Part shown: piece after piece, positions 10,791-17,052 of the stretch
How positions within the stretch are numbered: position 1 is the first letter of the stretch
Layout of the letters: each line of letters opens with the position of its first letter
Source: Thermoplasmata archaeon
GTDB lineage: Archaea; Thermoplasmatota; Thermoplasmata; GCA-020350865
Assembly: GCA_020351895.1 (NCBI GenBank)
Contig: CP070672.1
Location: 3,339,228-3,356,279, forward strand
DNA length: 17,052 bases
Direction: 5' to 3'
Made by a program: the position numbers and the translations under genes
Notes under the pieces: model-generated
The model's database searches: none
The model's input: only the letters and a program-made list of their open reading frames with translations
What the model was told of the DNA's origin: nothing

Positions 10791-12704
10791 ATGAACAGGA
10801 GGGGCTTCTCGATTATCGTGACGATGCTGTTGGTTTTGAGTTCATTGGCAGTAATAGACATTACCATGGACATCATGCCGAAGGCAGGTGCAATCACCAT
10901 CTATGTAGATAATGATTACGGCTCTGAAGATGCTACCCATAAAAAGACGATCCAGGCTGCTGTGGATAATGCTAGTGATGGGGATACTGTTTTTATTTTT
11001 AACGGGACTTATCGAGAAAATATAATTATAAATAAAACTTTAAATATAATTGGAGAGGATAACTTCAATACAAAAATCAATGGGATGGAACAGGTTGGTA
11101 TTTTTATTGAGAACGCTAACTATGTGAATATTACTAACATCTATGTTTATAACGCTTCCATAGGGATTCATGTGCAATCATCATATAATTGCAATTTTTC
11201 AAACAATAGAGTTTATGGTTTTCGAGGTGAAGATCATGTGGGCCATGGGGACGATGGGGGAACTGGCATCCATATAGAATATTCGTCTGTGTTCATATCC
11301 GTTTGCAGTATTTTTGGAGGGGATGGCGGGACTGGAACTTATGAAGGAGGAATATTGCTATCTTCATATGGGGGTAATGGTGGGCATGGCATTTATGCAA
11401 TGAATTCTTCATTGAACTTAAGCCAAAATAATATCTATGGTGGTGATGGAGGTGATGCAGAGGAGGCATTTGAATGGAGTTGGGGAGGCGATGGTGGCAG
11501 CGGTATATATCTGGAGGGGGATTCTTATTTAAATGCAATAAATACCGATTTTAATGGTGGTTTTGGCGGTCAAGGACATCACTTTGGAGGAGATGGAGGG
11601 AACGGTATTTATGGTGAGGATTCCTATTCAAAGGCAGTGGGTTGTGAAATAATAGGAGGCGCCTCCGGGTTTGGAGCAGGGTTTTATGGCATACCTGGAT
11701 TTGCACTATATTGTTTGGACTCTTCATCTAATGTAGTTAATTGTACACTATTTGGCGAAGTCTTTAATCCGCCTTTTTTCTATTTTAATGACAATGCCTT
11801 TTATTTGAAAGGTTATTCTAACGCTATTGCTCTTAATTCAGATCTTAATAAGACTAAAGTATATTTCAGGGATACTTTACCAACTCTGAAAGTCCAGTGG
11901 TATTTGCATGTGGATACCATGGATAATTTAGCCCAGTCAATCCCAAACGCCATCGTTTGTATCAAAGATTTCCGAAACTCCCTACCTGCCCAAAAACATA
12001 AAACAGATTCCGAAGGTTGGGCTCGATGGATCGTGGTAACCGAATATGTAGAGAAAGACACGAACGGAGATACCATAGGAGAAAAAACCTACTACACTCC
12101 CCATAAAATCACTGCCTGGAATGAAACATTAATGGGTTATACTGAGGTCAATATGAATGTAAGTAAGGAAGCAAATGTGGTTTTAGACATTCCTTCCTAT
12201 GAAATTCCACTCTACAAAGGTTGGAATCAAATATCATTTCCTCTGGTCCAATCTGATACTTCTATTTATTCGGTTCTGAGTTCAATTGCAGGAAATTATG
12301 ATGTAGTCCAGTGGTACAACGCAAGTGATGGAAGATGGCACACAACTGATGACGATCTTACCGATCTGGATCACACCATGGGATTCTGGATTCACATGAA
12401 AAATGATGATACCTTAATCATAACTGGAGACATACCAAATCTAACCTCAATCCAACTCTACAAGGGCTGGAACCTGGTTGGAAACCCATCCTTCTGTATT
12501 CATTCGATTGATGAGATTTTTAACTCAATTATGGGACATTATACAGCTATACAATGGTATGACGCAGGAGATGGTGGAGATAATTGGAAGAACTACCATA
12601 TCAGTAAGCCTTCAAAATATAATGACCTGAGGTACATAACAAGTGGCCGTGGATATTGGCTTTTTGTAAATGATGACTGTCTATGGGAGGTAAATAACTT
12701 TTAA
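10791..12704 (+). CDS. Secreted beta-helix surface protein with glycine-rich turns and C-terminal repeat pair
   Basis: The 637-residue product begins with a signal peptide (basic MNRRGF, hydrophobic to about residue 34). Next comes a right-handed parallel beta-helix of the NosD/pectate-lyase type (about 36-350). Its entry motif TIQAAVDNASDGDTVFIFNG is typical for this class. Inside the helix, GGDGG or close variants recur about eight times (for example GGDGGTGTYEGG, GGNGGHGIY, GGDGGSGIY, GGDGGNGIY). An Ig-like domain lies near 368-466. Two repeats, about 472-547 and 554-635, share LYKGWN, SI, QWY-A-DG and G(F/Y)W motifs. Many N-X-S/T sequons fit glycosylation. No C-terminal anchor is seen, so it may be released or bound by its repeats. 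Carbohydrate binding or degradation is possible but no catalytic site was identified. Confidence 0.82.
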   Translation: MNRRGFSIIVTMLLVLSSLAVIDITMDIMPKAGAITIYVDNDYGSEDATHKKTIQAAVDNASDGDTVFIFNGTYRENIIINKTLNIIGEDNFNTKINGMEQVGIFIENANYVNITNIYVYNASIGIHVQSSYNCNFSNNRVYGFRGEDHVGHGDDGGTGIHIEYSSVFISVCSIFGGDGGTGTYEGGILLSSYGGNGGHGIYAMNSSLNLSQNNIYGGDGGDAEEAFEWSWGGDGGSGIYLEGDSYLNAINTDFNGGFGGQGHHFGGDGGNGIYGEDSYSKAVGCEIIGGASGFGAGFYGIPGFALYCLDSSSNVVNCTLFGEVFNPPFFYFNDNAFYLKGYSNAIALNSDLNKTKVYFRDTLPTLKVQWYLHVDTMDNLAQSIPNAIVCIKDFRNSLPAQKHKTDSEGWARWIVVTEYVEKDTNGDTIGEKTYYTPHKITAWNETLMGYTEVNMNVSKEANVVLDIPSYEIPLYKGWNQISFPLVQSDTSIYSVLSSIAGNYDVVQWYNASDGRWHTTDDDLTDLDHTMGFWIHMKNDDTLIITGDIPNLTSIQLYKGWNLVGNPSFCIHSIDEIFNSIMGHYTAIQWYDAGDGGDNWKNYHISKPSKYNDLRYITSGRGYWLFVNDDCLWEVNNF

Positions 12705-12796
12705 ACTAGATTGTTTTATGAAGATCCTTCCCATAAATCACAACACTTAAAACCAAAAACAGTAATTACACGAGGGAAAGGATTTAAGGTGACCCC

Positions 12797-13798
12797 ATGA
12801 AGGTTATTGTGGATGGTGAAACCAAGGACATGCGGTCCGTCTGGATGGAGGATGAGGAGATCAAGTTCATAGACCAGCGTGCCCTTCCCCATAGGCTCGA
12901 GATATTTTTGGCTATGAATGTGGAGGATGTGGCCTTTGCCATCAAGGACATGGTGGTAAGAGGAGCCCCTGCCATCGGTGCTACAGCAGCACTGGGAATG
13001 GCACAGGCCAGTATGCTCGATGGAGATTTGAGTAAAGCGGCAGAAGTACTCAGAGCCACAAGACCAACTGCCCAGGATTTGTTCACTGCAATAGACCACA
13101 TGTTAAGGAAAACAGAGGAAGGAATGGACCCAAAAGAAGCTGCCGAGAGTTACGTTGAAAACATCATAGAAAAGTGCAGGAAAATCGGGGAGCACGGCGA
13201 ATCTTTAATCAAATCCGATCAGGAAATTCTCACCCACTGCAATGCTGGAGCCTTAGCCACTGTTGATTTGGGCACGGCATTGGCACCCATAAGATTAGCA
13301 CATCATAATGGAAAGAAAATATTCGTCTTTGTGGATGAGACAAGACCCAGACTTCAGGGGGCCCGACTCACTGCCTGGGAGCTACAAAACGAAGGCATTC
13401 CACATGCTTTAATAACCGACAACGCTGCAGGTCATTTCATGCATAATCGTGAAATCGACATGGTTTTGGTGGGAGCCGATAGAATCGCCAAAAACGGTGA
13501 CTTCGCAAATAAGATAGGTACATATGAAAAGGCAGTATTGGCAAAAGAAAACAACATCCCTTTTTATGTGGCTGCACCAGTTACCACATTCGATTTTTCC
13601 ATAGAGACCGGGGAAGAGATTCCAATCGAAGAAAGAAATGCCGAGGAGGTATTGGCATTTTCAGGGAAACGGATGGCGCCTAAGGATACACAGGCCAAAA
13701 ATCCGGCCTTTGATGTCACACCCAAAAAATTCGTGACTGGATACATAACCGAGAGCGGGATTCTTACAGCCAAAGACATAACGAATCTGAAATCTTGA
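12797..13798 (+). CDS. mtnA: S-methyl-5-thioribose-1-phosphate isomerase
   Basis: This 333-residue protein belongs to the eIF2B-alpha-like MtnA family, which isomerises methylthioribose-1-phosphate to methylthioribulose-1-phosphate in methionine salvage. It shows MVVRGAPAIGATAALG (52-67), the catalytic Cys148 in THCNAGALAT, VDETRPRLQGARLTAWEL (179-196), and Asp228 in VGADRI followed by NGDFANKIGTY. These fit MtnA better than ribose-1,5-bisphosphate isomerase, though the two are paralogous and archaeal members can be misnamed. The length is usual. The ATG has AAGGTGA just upstream. No other salvage gene is adjacent; the zinc-ribbon gene follows after about 130 bases. Confidence 0.92.
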   Translation: MKVIVDGETKDMRSVWMEDEEIKFIDQRALPHRLEIFLAMNVEDVAFAIKDMVVRGAPAIGATAALGMAQASMLDGDLSKAAEVLRATRPTAQDLFTAIDHMLRKTEEGMDPKEAAESYVENIIEKCRKIGEHGESLIKSDQEILTHCNAGALATVDLGTALAPIRLAHHNGKKIFVFVDETRPRLQGARLTAWELQNEGIPHALITDNAAGHFMHNREIDMVLVGADRIAKNGDFANKIGTYEKAVLAKENNIPFYVAAPVTTFDFSIETGEEIPIEERNAEEVLAFSGKRMAPKDTQAKNPAFDVTPKKFVTGYITESGILTAKDITNLKS

Positions 13799-13927
13799 GA
13801 GGGAGGGTTGAGAAAGCAAGTCTCTTCATATTCCCCATTTTGGTGATAATATTCATATCCTTAAAATGCAATTCACCATGGAAAATAAGGCATATTTGGC
13901 CAAGTGTTGAAAAGGGAAGTTGATAGG

Positions 13928-14518
13928 ATGCAATGTTCCAACTGTGGTGCCGAGATAAGTGAAGAGGCAATCTTTTGCGAAAAATGTGGGATCAAACTGA
14001 GGGATACCGAGGCCACAGAAGAAGATATAAACAGCCAGGCAAGCGAGGCTCTACCCAGTGAAATAGAGGTGGAGCTTGTTGAAAAAGAGGTCCCAAAGAA
14101 ACCATGCGAGATTTGCGGCAAAGGAGAGTTGGAACAGGTGAGCGAAAAGGGCAAACCCCTGCTATACAGATGTCCCGCATGCGGGCACTATTTCGGTAAT
14201 TTTATGAGGAAAGGTAAGGACATCTATTATGATACCACACACTTGAGGATAGGCCAATACATTGCGAGTCAACTTATACACGGCAAGTATCGGGTATCGG
14301 CCCGTAAAAATCAGAGAGAGAAGGGTTTGGAGGATATGGCAGAGAGAATACAACAGGATATTAAACTGGATCGTACAATAATCACCAATGCCTTGTCATA
14401 TCTAATAGAGAAGGAGGTACTCTATAGTTATTACGAACCTACACCCGACGGTGAATTCGAATGGTTTGGAATAGCTTTTACAGACACTATCCCAGGGAAT
14501 ACCGAGATTACTAAGTGA
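13928..14518 (+). CDS. Double zinc-ribbon protein with C-terminal winged-helix-like domain
   Basis: The 196-residue product opens with a zinc ribbon, MQCSNCGAEISEEAIFCEKC (Cys3, 6, 17, 20), followed by an acidic linker to about 58. A second Cys4 site follows (Cys60, 63, 82, 85 in CEIC and CPAC). The last 90 residues, with RIGQYIASQLIHGKYRVS and DRTIITNALSYLIEKEVLYSYY, look helical with a final beta wing, like a winged helix. It is probably a nucleic-acid-binding or transcription-related protein. ATG 13928 was chosen as the beginning of the zinc ribbon, with AAGGGA upstream; a GTG at 13904 would add eight residues. No named family recognised. Confidence 0.7.
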   Translation: MQCSNCGAEISEEAIFCEKCGIKLRDTEATEEDINSQASEALPSEIEVELVEKEVPKKPCEICGKGELEQVSEKGKPLLYRCPACGHYFGNFMRKGKDIYYDTTHLRIGQYIASQLIHGKYRVSARKNQREKGLEDMAERIQQDIKLDRTIITNALSYLIEKEVLYSYYEPTPDGEFEWFGIAFTDTIPGNTEITK

Positions 14519-14528
14519 ATAATCCTTT

Positions 14529-14547
14529 CTTTTTTGATGAAAAAAAG
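14529..14547. terminator. Bidirectional T-run terminator between convergent genes
   Basis: CTTTTTT-GATGA-AAAAAAG is an inverted repeat giving T-runs on both strands. It sits between the convergent zinc-ribbon and HTH genes, 11 bases after one stop and 9 bases after the other. Confidence 0.65.
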
Positions 14548-14555
14548 TCCCTTGA

Positions 14556-15278
14556 TCAAAGTCCTTTGTAACGCTCACGGATCGAAAGGTACGGCTGGGT
14601 GCCCAGCTCCAATACACTCTTTTTTTCTCCGGTTGTGATTTTCACATGAAGGGATCTATCTGTGGTTCGCACAACCCTTGGTTTCACACCATCTTTTTCC
14701 AACATTTTTAAGAGATGCTTTCTGAACTTGGCCGCCTTTTTCCTGTAACTCTCTTCTTTCTTTTCTATGAGAACCGTGGGGTAATATCTTTTAAATTTGC
14801 CGTCTTGAATGCACTCGATTAATCCTATGCGCTCCAGATCTTTTGTGTGTCTCACCACGGTTCTTTGATTCAGTTGTACGTCATCGCAAAGATCTTTTTG
14901 GTTGATTCCCGAGTTGGATAGTATTTTTCTCAAAATGGGTGTTGCACGTTCGTGGTTTATGACGGTAAGAGCTTCAATATCCTCCTCGGCTATCATTTTC
15001 GCGGGATAAAATACAGAATCACCATTTACATCTTCTCTGACTATGAAATTCTTCTGAGCCAGTATATTTAGATGCCACTTTGTGGAGGCATTGCTCAATT
15101 CCAATTCCCTGGCAATCTTGGACAATCGCGTGCATGGGTATTTGCAAAGGTACTGCAGTATCTCCTGTCTCCTTGGATTCATTGTTATGGTTTCTTTTAC
15201 CCTTTCTTCAAGACCTTCAGGTACCTCCTTATCCTCTTCTATCTCCTTTTTGAGGGCATCAACCATTCTTCTTGGCAT
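14556..15278 (-). CDS. Tandem winged-helix transcription regulator
   Basis: The 240-residue product has two winged-helix units. The first spans about 34-92: NPRRQEILQYLCKYPCTRLS, then ASTKWHLNILAQKNFIV and the wing ending VFYP. The second spans about 110-168: RATPILRKILSNSGINQKDL, then RTVVRHTKDLERIGLI and the wing ending RYYP. A basic helix (175-192) and a small C-terminal domain follow. This fits the archaeal MarR/ArsR-like double-HTH regulators. The start ATG at 15278 overlaps the end of the KaiC-like gene by 20 bases; GAGG lies 11 bases upstream. A GTG at 15296 would add six residues. The overlap indicates coupled translation with the ATPase, so it is likely the output regulator of that system. 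Confidence 0.8.
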   Translation of the reverse strand: MPRRMVDALKKEIEEDKEVPEGLEERVKETITMNPRRQEILQYLCKYPCTRLSKIARELELSNASTKWHLNILAQKNFIVREDVNGDSVFYPAKMIAEEDIEALTVINHERATPILRKILSNSGINQKDLCDDVQLNQRTVVRHTKDLERIGLIECIQDGKFKRYYPTVLIEKKEESYRKKAAKFRKHLLKMLEKDGVKPRVVRTTDRSLHVKITTGEKKSVLELGTQPYLSIRERYKGL

Positions 15279-16161
15279 TGGTATCAGATTCCTCACTATA
15301 TGTCATAATCAAGTCGTTAACCAGTTGTTTCAAATCAACTTTCTCGAAATCCTCATCCGTCAGGTTGTCCAAAGATATTTTTATGTTGTTCCAGACTCTC
15401 TTTGAAAAGGATTTTTCATGCTTTTTCAGTAGCTTTTTCAACTCTTTCGGAGCCTGCCTGGTTTTGTCCTCAATTCTTGCCTTTCCCTGTACAAGCAATC
15501 CAAAACCTCTTACTATTGTGTATGGATGAGAAAGGTTACTGTGCCTTGAGTTTCTGCTTTTCACAATCTCTAAAAGCCTGGAGGTGACACCATCTGATCG
15601 GGTGTACTTGAGATGAATAACGTTATCTGCCAAATACATGGGAATAACGATCTCATTACCAGAGAGGTCTCCTTTTGAGCCATGCTCTTCTAATGTGCAA
15701 ATAACGGTTCCTATCTTCTTAGTCTCTTTGAGGAGGAGCATGAGCAACTCTCGTTGTTCGTACCTTCCATCTGTTGACCAAATAACAGGGGTGAGTGGAT
15801 CCACCACTATTCTCGATTCTGAGCCCTTCCACTCCTCAACGAAAGTGGGCAGTTCATGTCTGATGAACTTTGAGAATTTCTTGCCGCTTGCATCGATAAA
15901 CACGAGGGAGCCATCTTCAATATAATCGTGGATATCAGCCCAACCCATCTCCACGGCTTCTTTTATGATCTGGTCCTGGTTCTCATCCAAACTCACGAAC
16001 AGGGCATCTTTCCCAGTATCCAATCCCCTTCTCAAAAATTGCGTTGCACACGTGGTCTTCCCGGCACCCGAGGTTCCGATTATCACTGTTGTGGAGTTTT
16101 CGTTTATTCCTCCATCCAAAAGCGAATCCAAGCCCACGATCCCGCTTCTTATCTTTCTCAT
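15259..16161 (-). CDS. KaiC-like RecA-superfamily ATPase
   Basis: The 300-residue product is a single-domain KaiC/GvpD-like ATPase. The N-terminal RSGIVGLDSLLDGGINENST is the family entry, followed by Walker A GTSGAGKTT (29-37), the catalytic acidic pair in SLDEN (Asp59-Glu60), and Walker B RIVVDPLTPV (Asp121). LEIVKSRNSRHS (about 197-208) and PYTIV complete the core. A C-terminal extension, about 230-300, is highly charged and helical, and is not part of the usual KaiC core. Archaeal relatives are thought to act as ATP-dependent switches in signalling and often sit beside HTH genes, as here. ATG 16161 was chosen; a TTG at 16203 lies within the TATA box. Circadian function is not implied. Confidence 0.85.
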   Translation of the reverse strand: MRKIRSGIVGLDSLLDGGINENSTTVIIGTSGAGKTTCATQFLRRGLDTGKDALFVSLDENQDQIIKEAVEMGWADIHDYIEDGSLVFIDASGKKFSKFIRHELPTFVEEWKGSESRIVVDPLTPVIWSTDGRYEQRELLMLLLKETKKIGTVICTLEEHGSKGDLSGNEIVIPMYLADNVIHLKYTRSDGVTSRLLEIVKSRNSRHSNLSHPYTIVRGFGLLVQGKARIEDKTRQAPKELKKLLKKHEKSFSKRVWNNIKISLDNLTDEDFEKVDLKQLVNDLIMTYSEESDTNAKKNG

Positions 16162-16191
16162 TGCTCCTATTCCCCAATGTTTGATATTGCG

Positions 16192-16200
16192 ATTTAAATA
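16192..16200 (-). promoter_or_regulatory. TATA box for the KaiC-like / HTH unit
   Basis: TATTTAAAT on the minus strand, about 35 bases before the ATG, predicts a very short leader of about 8-10 bases. AGGAG lies only two bases before the ATG, too near for a normal ribosome-binding site, so translation may be nearly leaderless. Confidence 0.5.
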
Positions 16201-16243
16201 CAAAAACTTTCCTTTTGTATGGATGACTCAGAATTTGGGCGTC

Positions 16244-16924
16244 TCAATCCACAATGGTTCCGTCGAATTCCTCCCCCAATATGGCGTTTTTTAAGGCATC
16301 CAAATCCCGTCCATGACAAACAAAAAGGGGAATTATGGCCTTGGAGATGATATCTGAACCCTTGGGATCAAAAATCACATTGGGGCCTGCCATACCTTCA
16401 GATTCCGTGGTTAATGCCATCAACTGATCATATGACATCCTTGTGAACTTTTTTGCATTGGGATTCTTCTTTGGATCGGTATCGTATACACCGTCCACGT
16501 TCGTTGCGTTCACCAGTCTCACGGCCACCACCTTTTTTGCAAGCATGGCTGAAACGGCATCGGTTGTATGACCTGGGACAGTACCCCCCATGACAACGAT
16601 TTTATGGCTCTTACCAGCCACCATAGATTCTTCTATATCGAATCCTGGTTTCGGATATGCATAATCTCCTAAAGCTGTTATTAGAAGTCTAGCGTTTAGC
16701 CTGGTAACCTCAATTCCAAGTTCATCCAAGTAACGTTCGTCACCCCCCAATGCCCTGCCCGATCTTATGTAATATCTGGCTATTCTTCCTCCACCTGTTA
16801 CGATAAAGAGTTTCCTCTCAGTGGAAAGTTCCTTAAACATGGAGGCGAGTTTTTTCATGTAATCTGTATCGTTCTCATTCGGCACTAAAACAGAACCCCC
16901 AATCGAAACAACCACCTTATCCAT
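16244..16924 (-). CDS. pyrH: Uridylate kinase (archaeal UMP kinase)
   Basis: The 226-residue product is an amino-acid-kinase-fold UMP kinase, phosphorylating UMP to UDP in pyrimidine biosynthesis. Key motifs are the phosphate loop VSIGGSVLVP (6-15), TGGGRIARYY (43-52), LDELGIEVTRLNARLL (66-81), GGTVPGHTTDAVSAMLA (113-129) and the nucleotide-binding NATNVDGVYDTDP (139-151). The length fits the short archaeal form and not the 240-residue bacterial one. The ATG follows GGTG at five bases, and a TATA box lies at 16959-16967. The KaiC-like gene begins downstream after 82 bases with its own promoter. Confidence 0.95.
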   Translation of the reverse strand: MDKVVVSIGGSVLVPNENDTDYMKKLASMFKELSTERKLFIVTGGGRIARYYIRSGRALGGDERYLDELGIEVTRLNARLLITALGDYAYPKPGFDIEESMVAGKSHKIVVMGGTVPGHTTDAVSAMLAKKVVAVRLVNATNVDGVYDTDPKKNPNAKKFTRMSYDQLMALTTESEGMAGPNVIFDPKGSDIISKAIIPLFVCHGRDLDALKNAILGEEFDGTIVD

Positions 16925-16958
16925 TTTCGCACCCGAGCCTTAATTACAACAAACAAAT

Positions 16959-16967
16959 CTTTATAAA
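16959..16967 (-). promoter_or_regulatory. TATA box for the UMP kinase gene
   Basis: TTTATAAAG on the minus strand is a near-consensus archaeal TATA box, about 38 bases upstream of the ATG. It predicts a leader of 10-15 bases. The remaining bases 16968-17052 are AT-rich with no recognisable gene. Confidence 0.55.
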
Positions 16968-17052
16968 CCAATTCATACTTTGTGAAATTCCATAACATAC
17001 ATAAAGACTAAGGGTGTTATAGGTTTTGTATTATAATATCCTTGCGTAAGAC

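Noticed and set aside
17020..17052. Promoter of a gene to the right
   Set aside because: TATTATAATAT near the edge looks TATA-like, but no start site or gene is visible before the window ends.

Overview
The window looks like a chromosomal segment of a euryarchaeon, most likely in Thermoplasmatota (an MBG-D-like lineage is my guess). The supporting evidence is archaeal: a SepF division protein, an MCT-1-like PUA protein, an archaeal-type UMP kinase, a KaiC-like ATPase paired with a winged-helix regulator, TATA-type promoters, and two tRNA genes with bulge-helix-bulge introns and no encoded CCA. Heavily N-glycosylation-prone surface proteins also fit. No CRISPR array, rRNA, transposase or integrase gene was seen. 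The lineage is inferred from gene content only.

Layout. Bases 1-1690 (minus): BamA/Oah-type ring-opening hydrolase of anaerobic aromatic degradation, followed by a hotdog thioesterase. 1928-3937 (plus): a membrane-anchored extracellular FKBP prolyl isomerase with three Ig-like repeats, then a two-helix small membrane protein. 4003-4211: an intron-containing tRNA-Glu(CTC), with a duplicated copy of its 3' end and trailer beyond it, next to a hairpin. 4352-4768 (minus): two small conserved-looking proteins. 5108-6755 (plus): M18 aminopeptidase and a 65-aa protein. 6760-7074: an intron-containing initiator tRNA-Met with the same kind of 3' duplication and hairpin. 7081-7299 (minus): a small winged-helix protein directly upstream of that tRNA. 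7494-8237 (plus): two very small ORFs with good ribosome-binding sites, then sepF. 8325-10650 (minus): PUA protein, an RHH/acidic/basic protein, and a FabG-like reductase. 10791-12704 (plus): a secreted beta-helix protein. 12797-14518 (plus): MtnA and a zinc-ribbon/winged-helix protein. 14556-16924 (minus): double winged-helix regulator, KaiC-like ATPase, UMP kinase.

How genes may work together. BamA and the thioesterase probably act on acyl-CoA intermediates of aromatic or cyclic acid breakdown. The KaiC-like ATPase and the overlapping HTH gene look like a signal-transduction pair. The other genes are mostly housekeeping: translation, division, nucleotide and methionine salvage, peptide turnover.

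The most unusual feature is a pair of related micro-elements downstream of the two tRNA genes. Each is bounded by a direct repeat of the tRNA 3' end plus trailer. Each carries a hairpin whose stem differs between copies yet stays perfectly paired, around a 29-nt loop that is identical at 24 positions. I do not recognise this as a described element.
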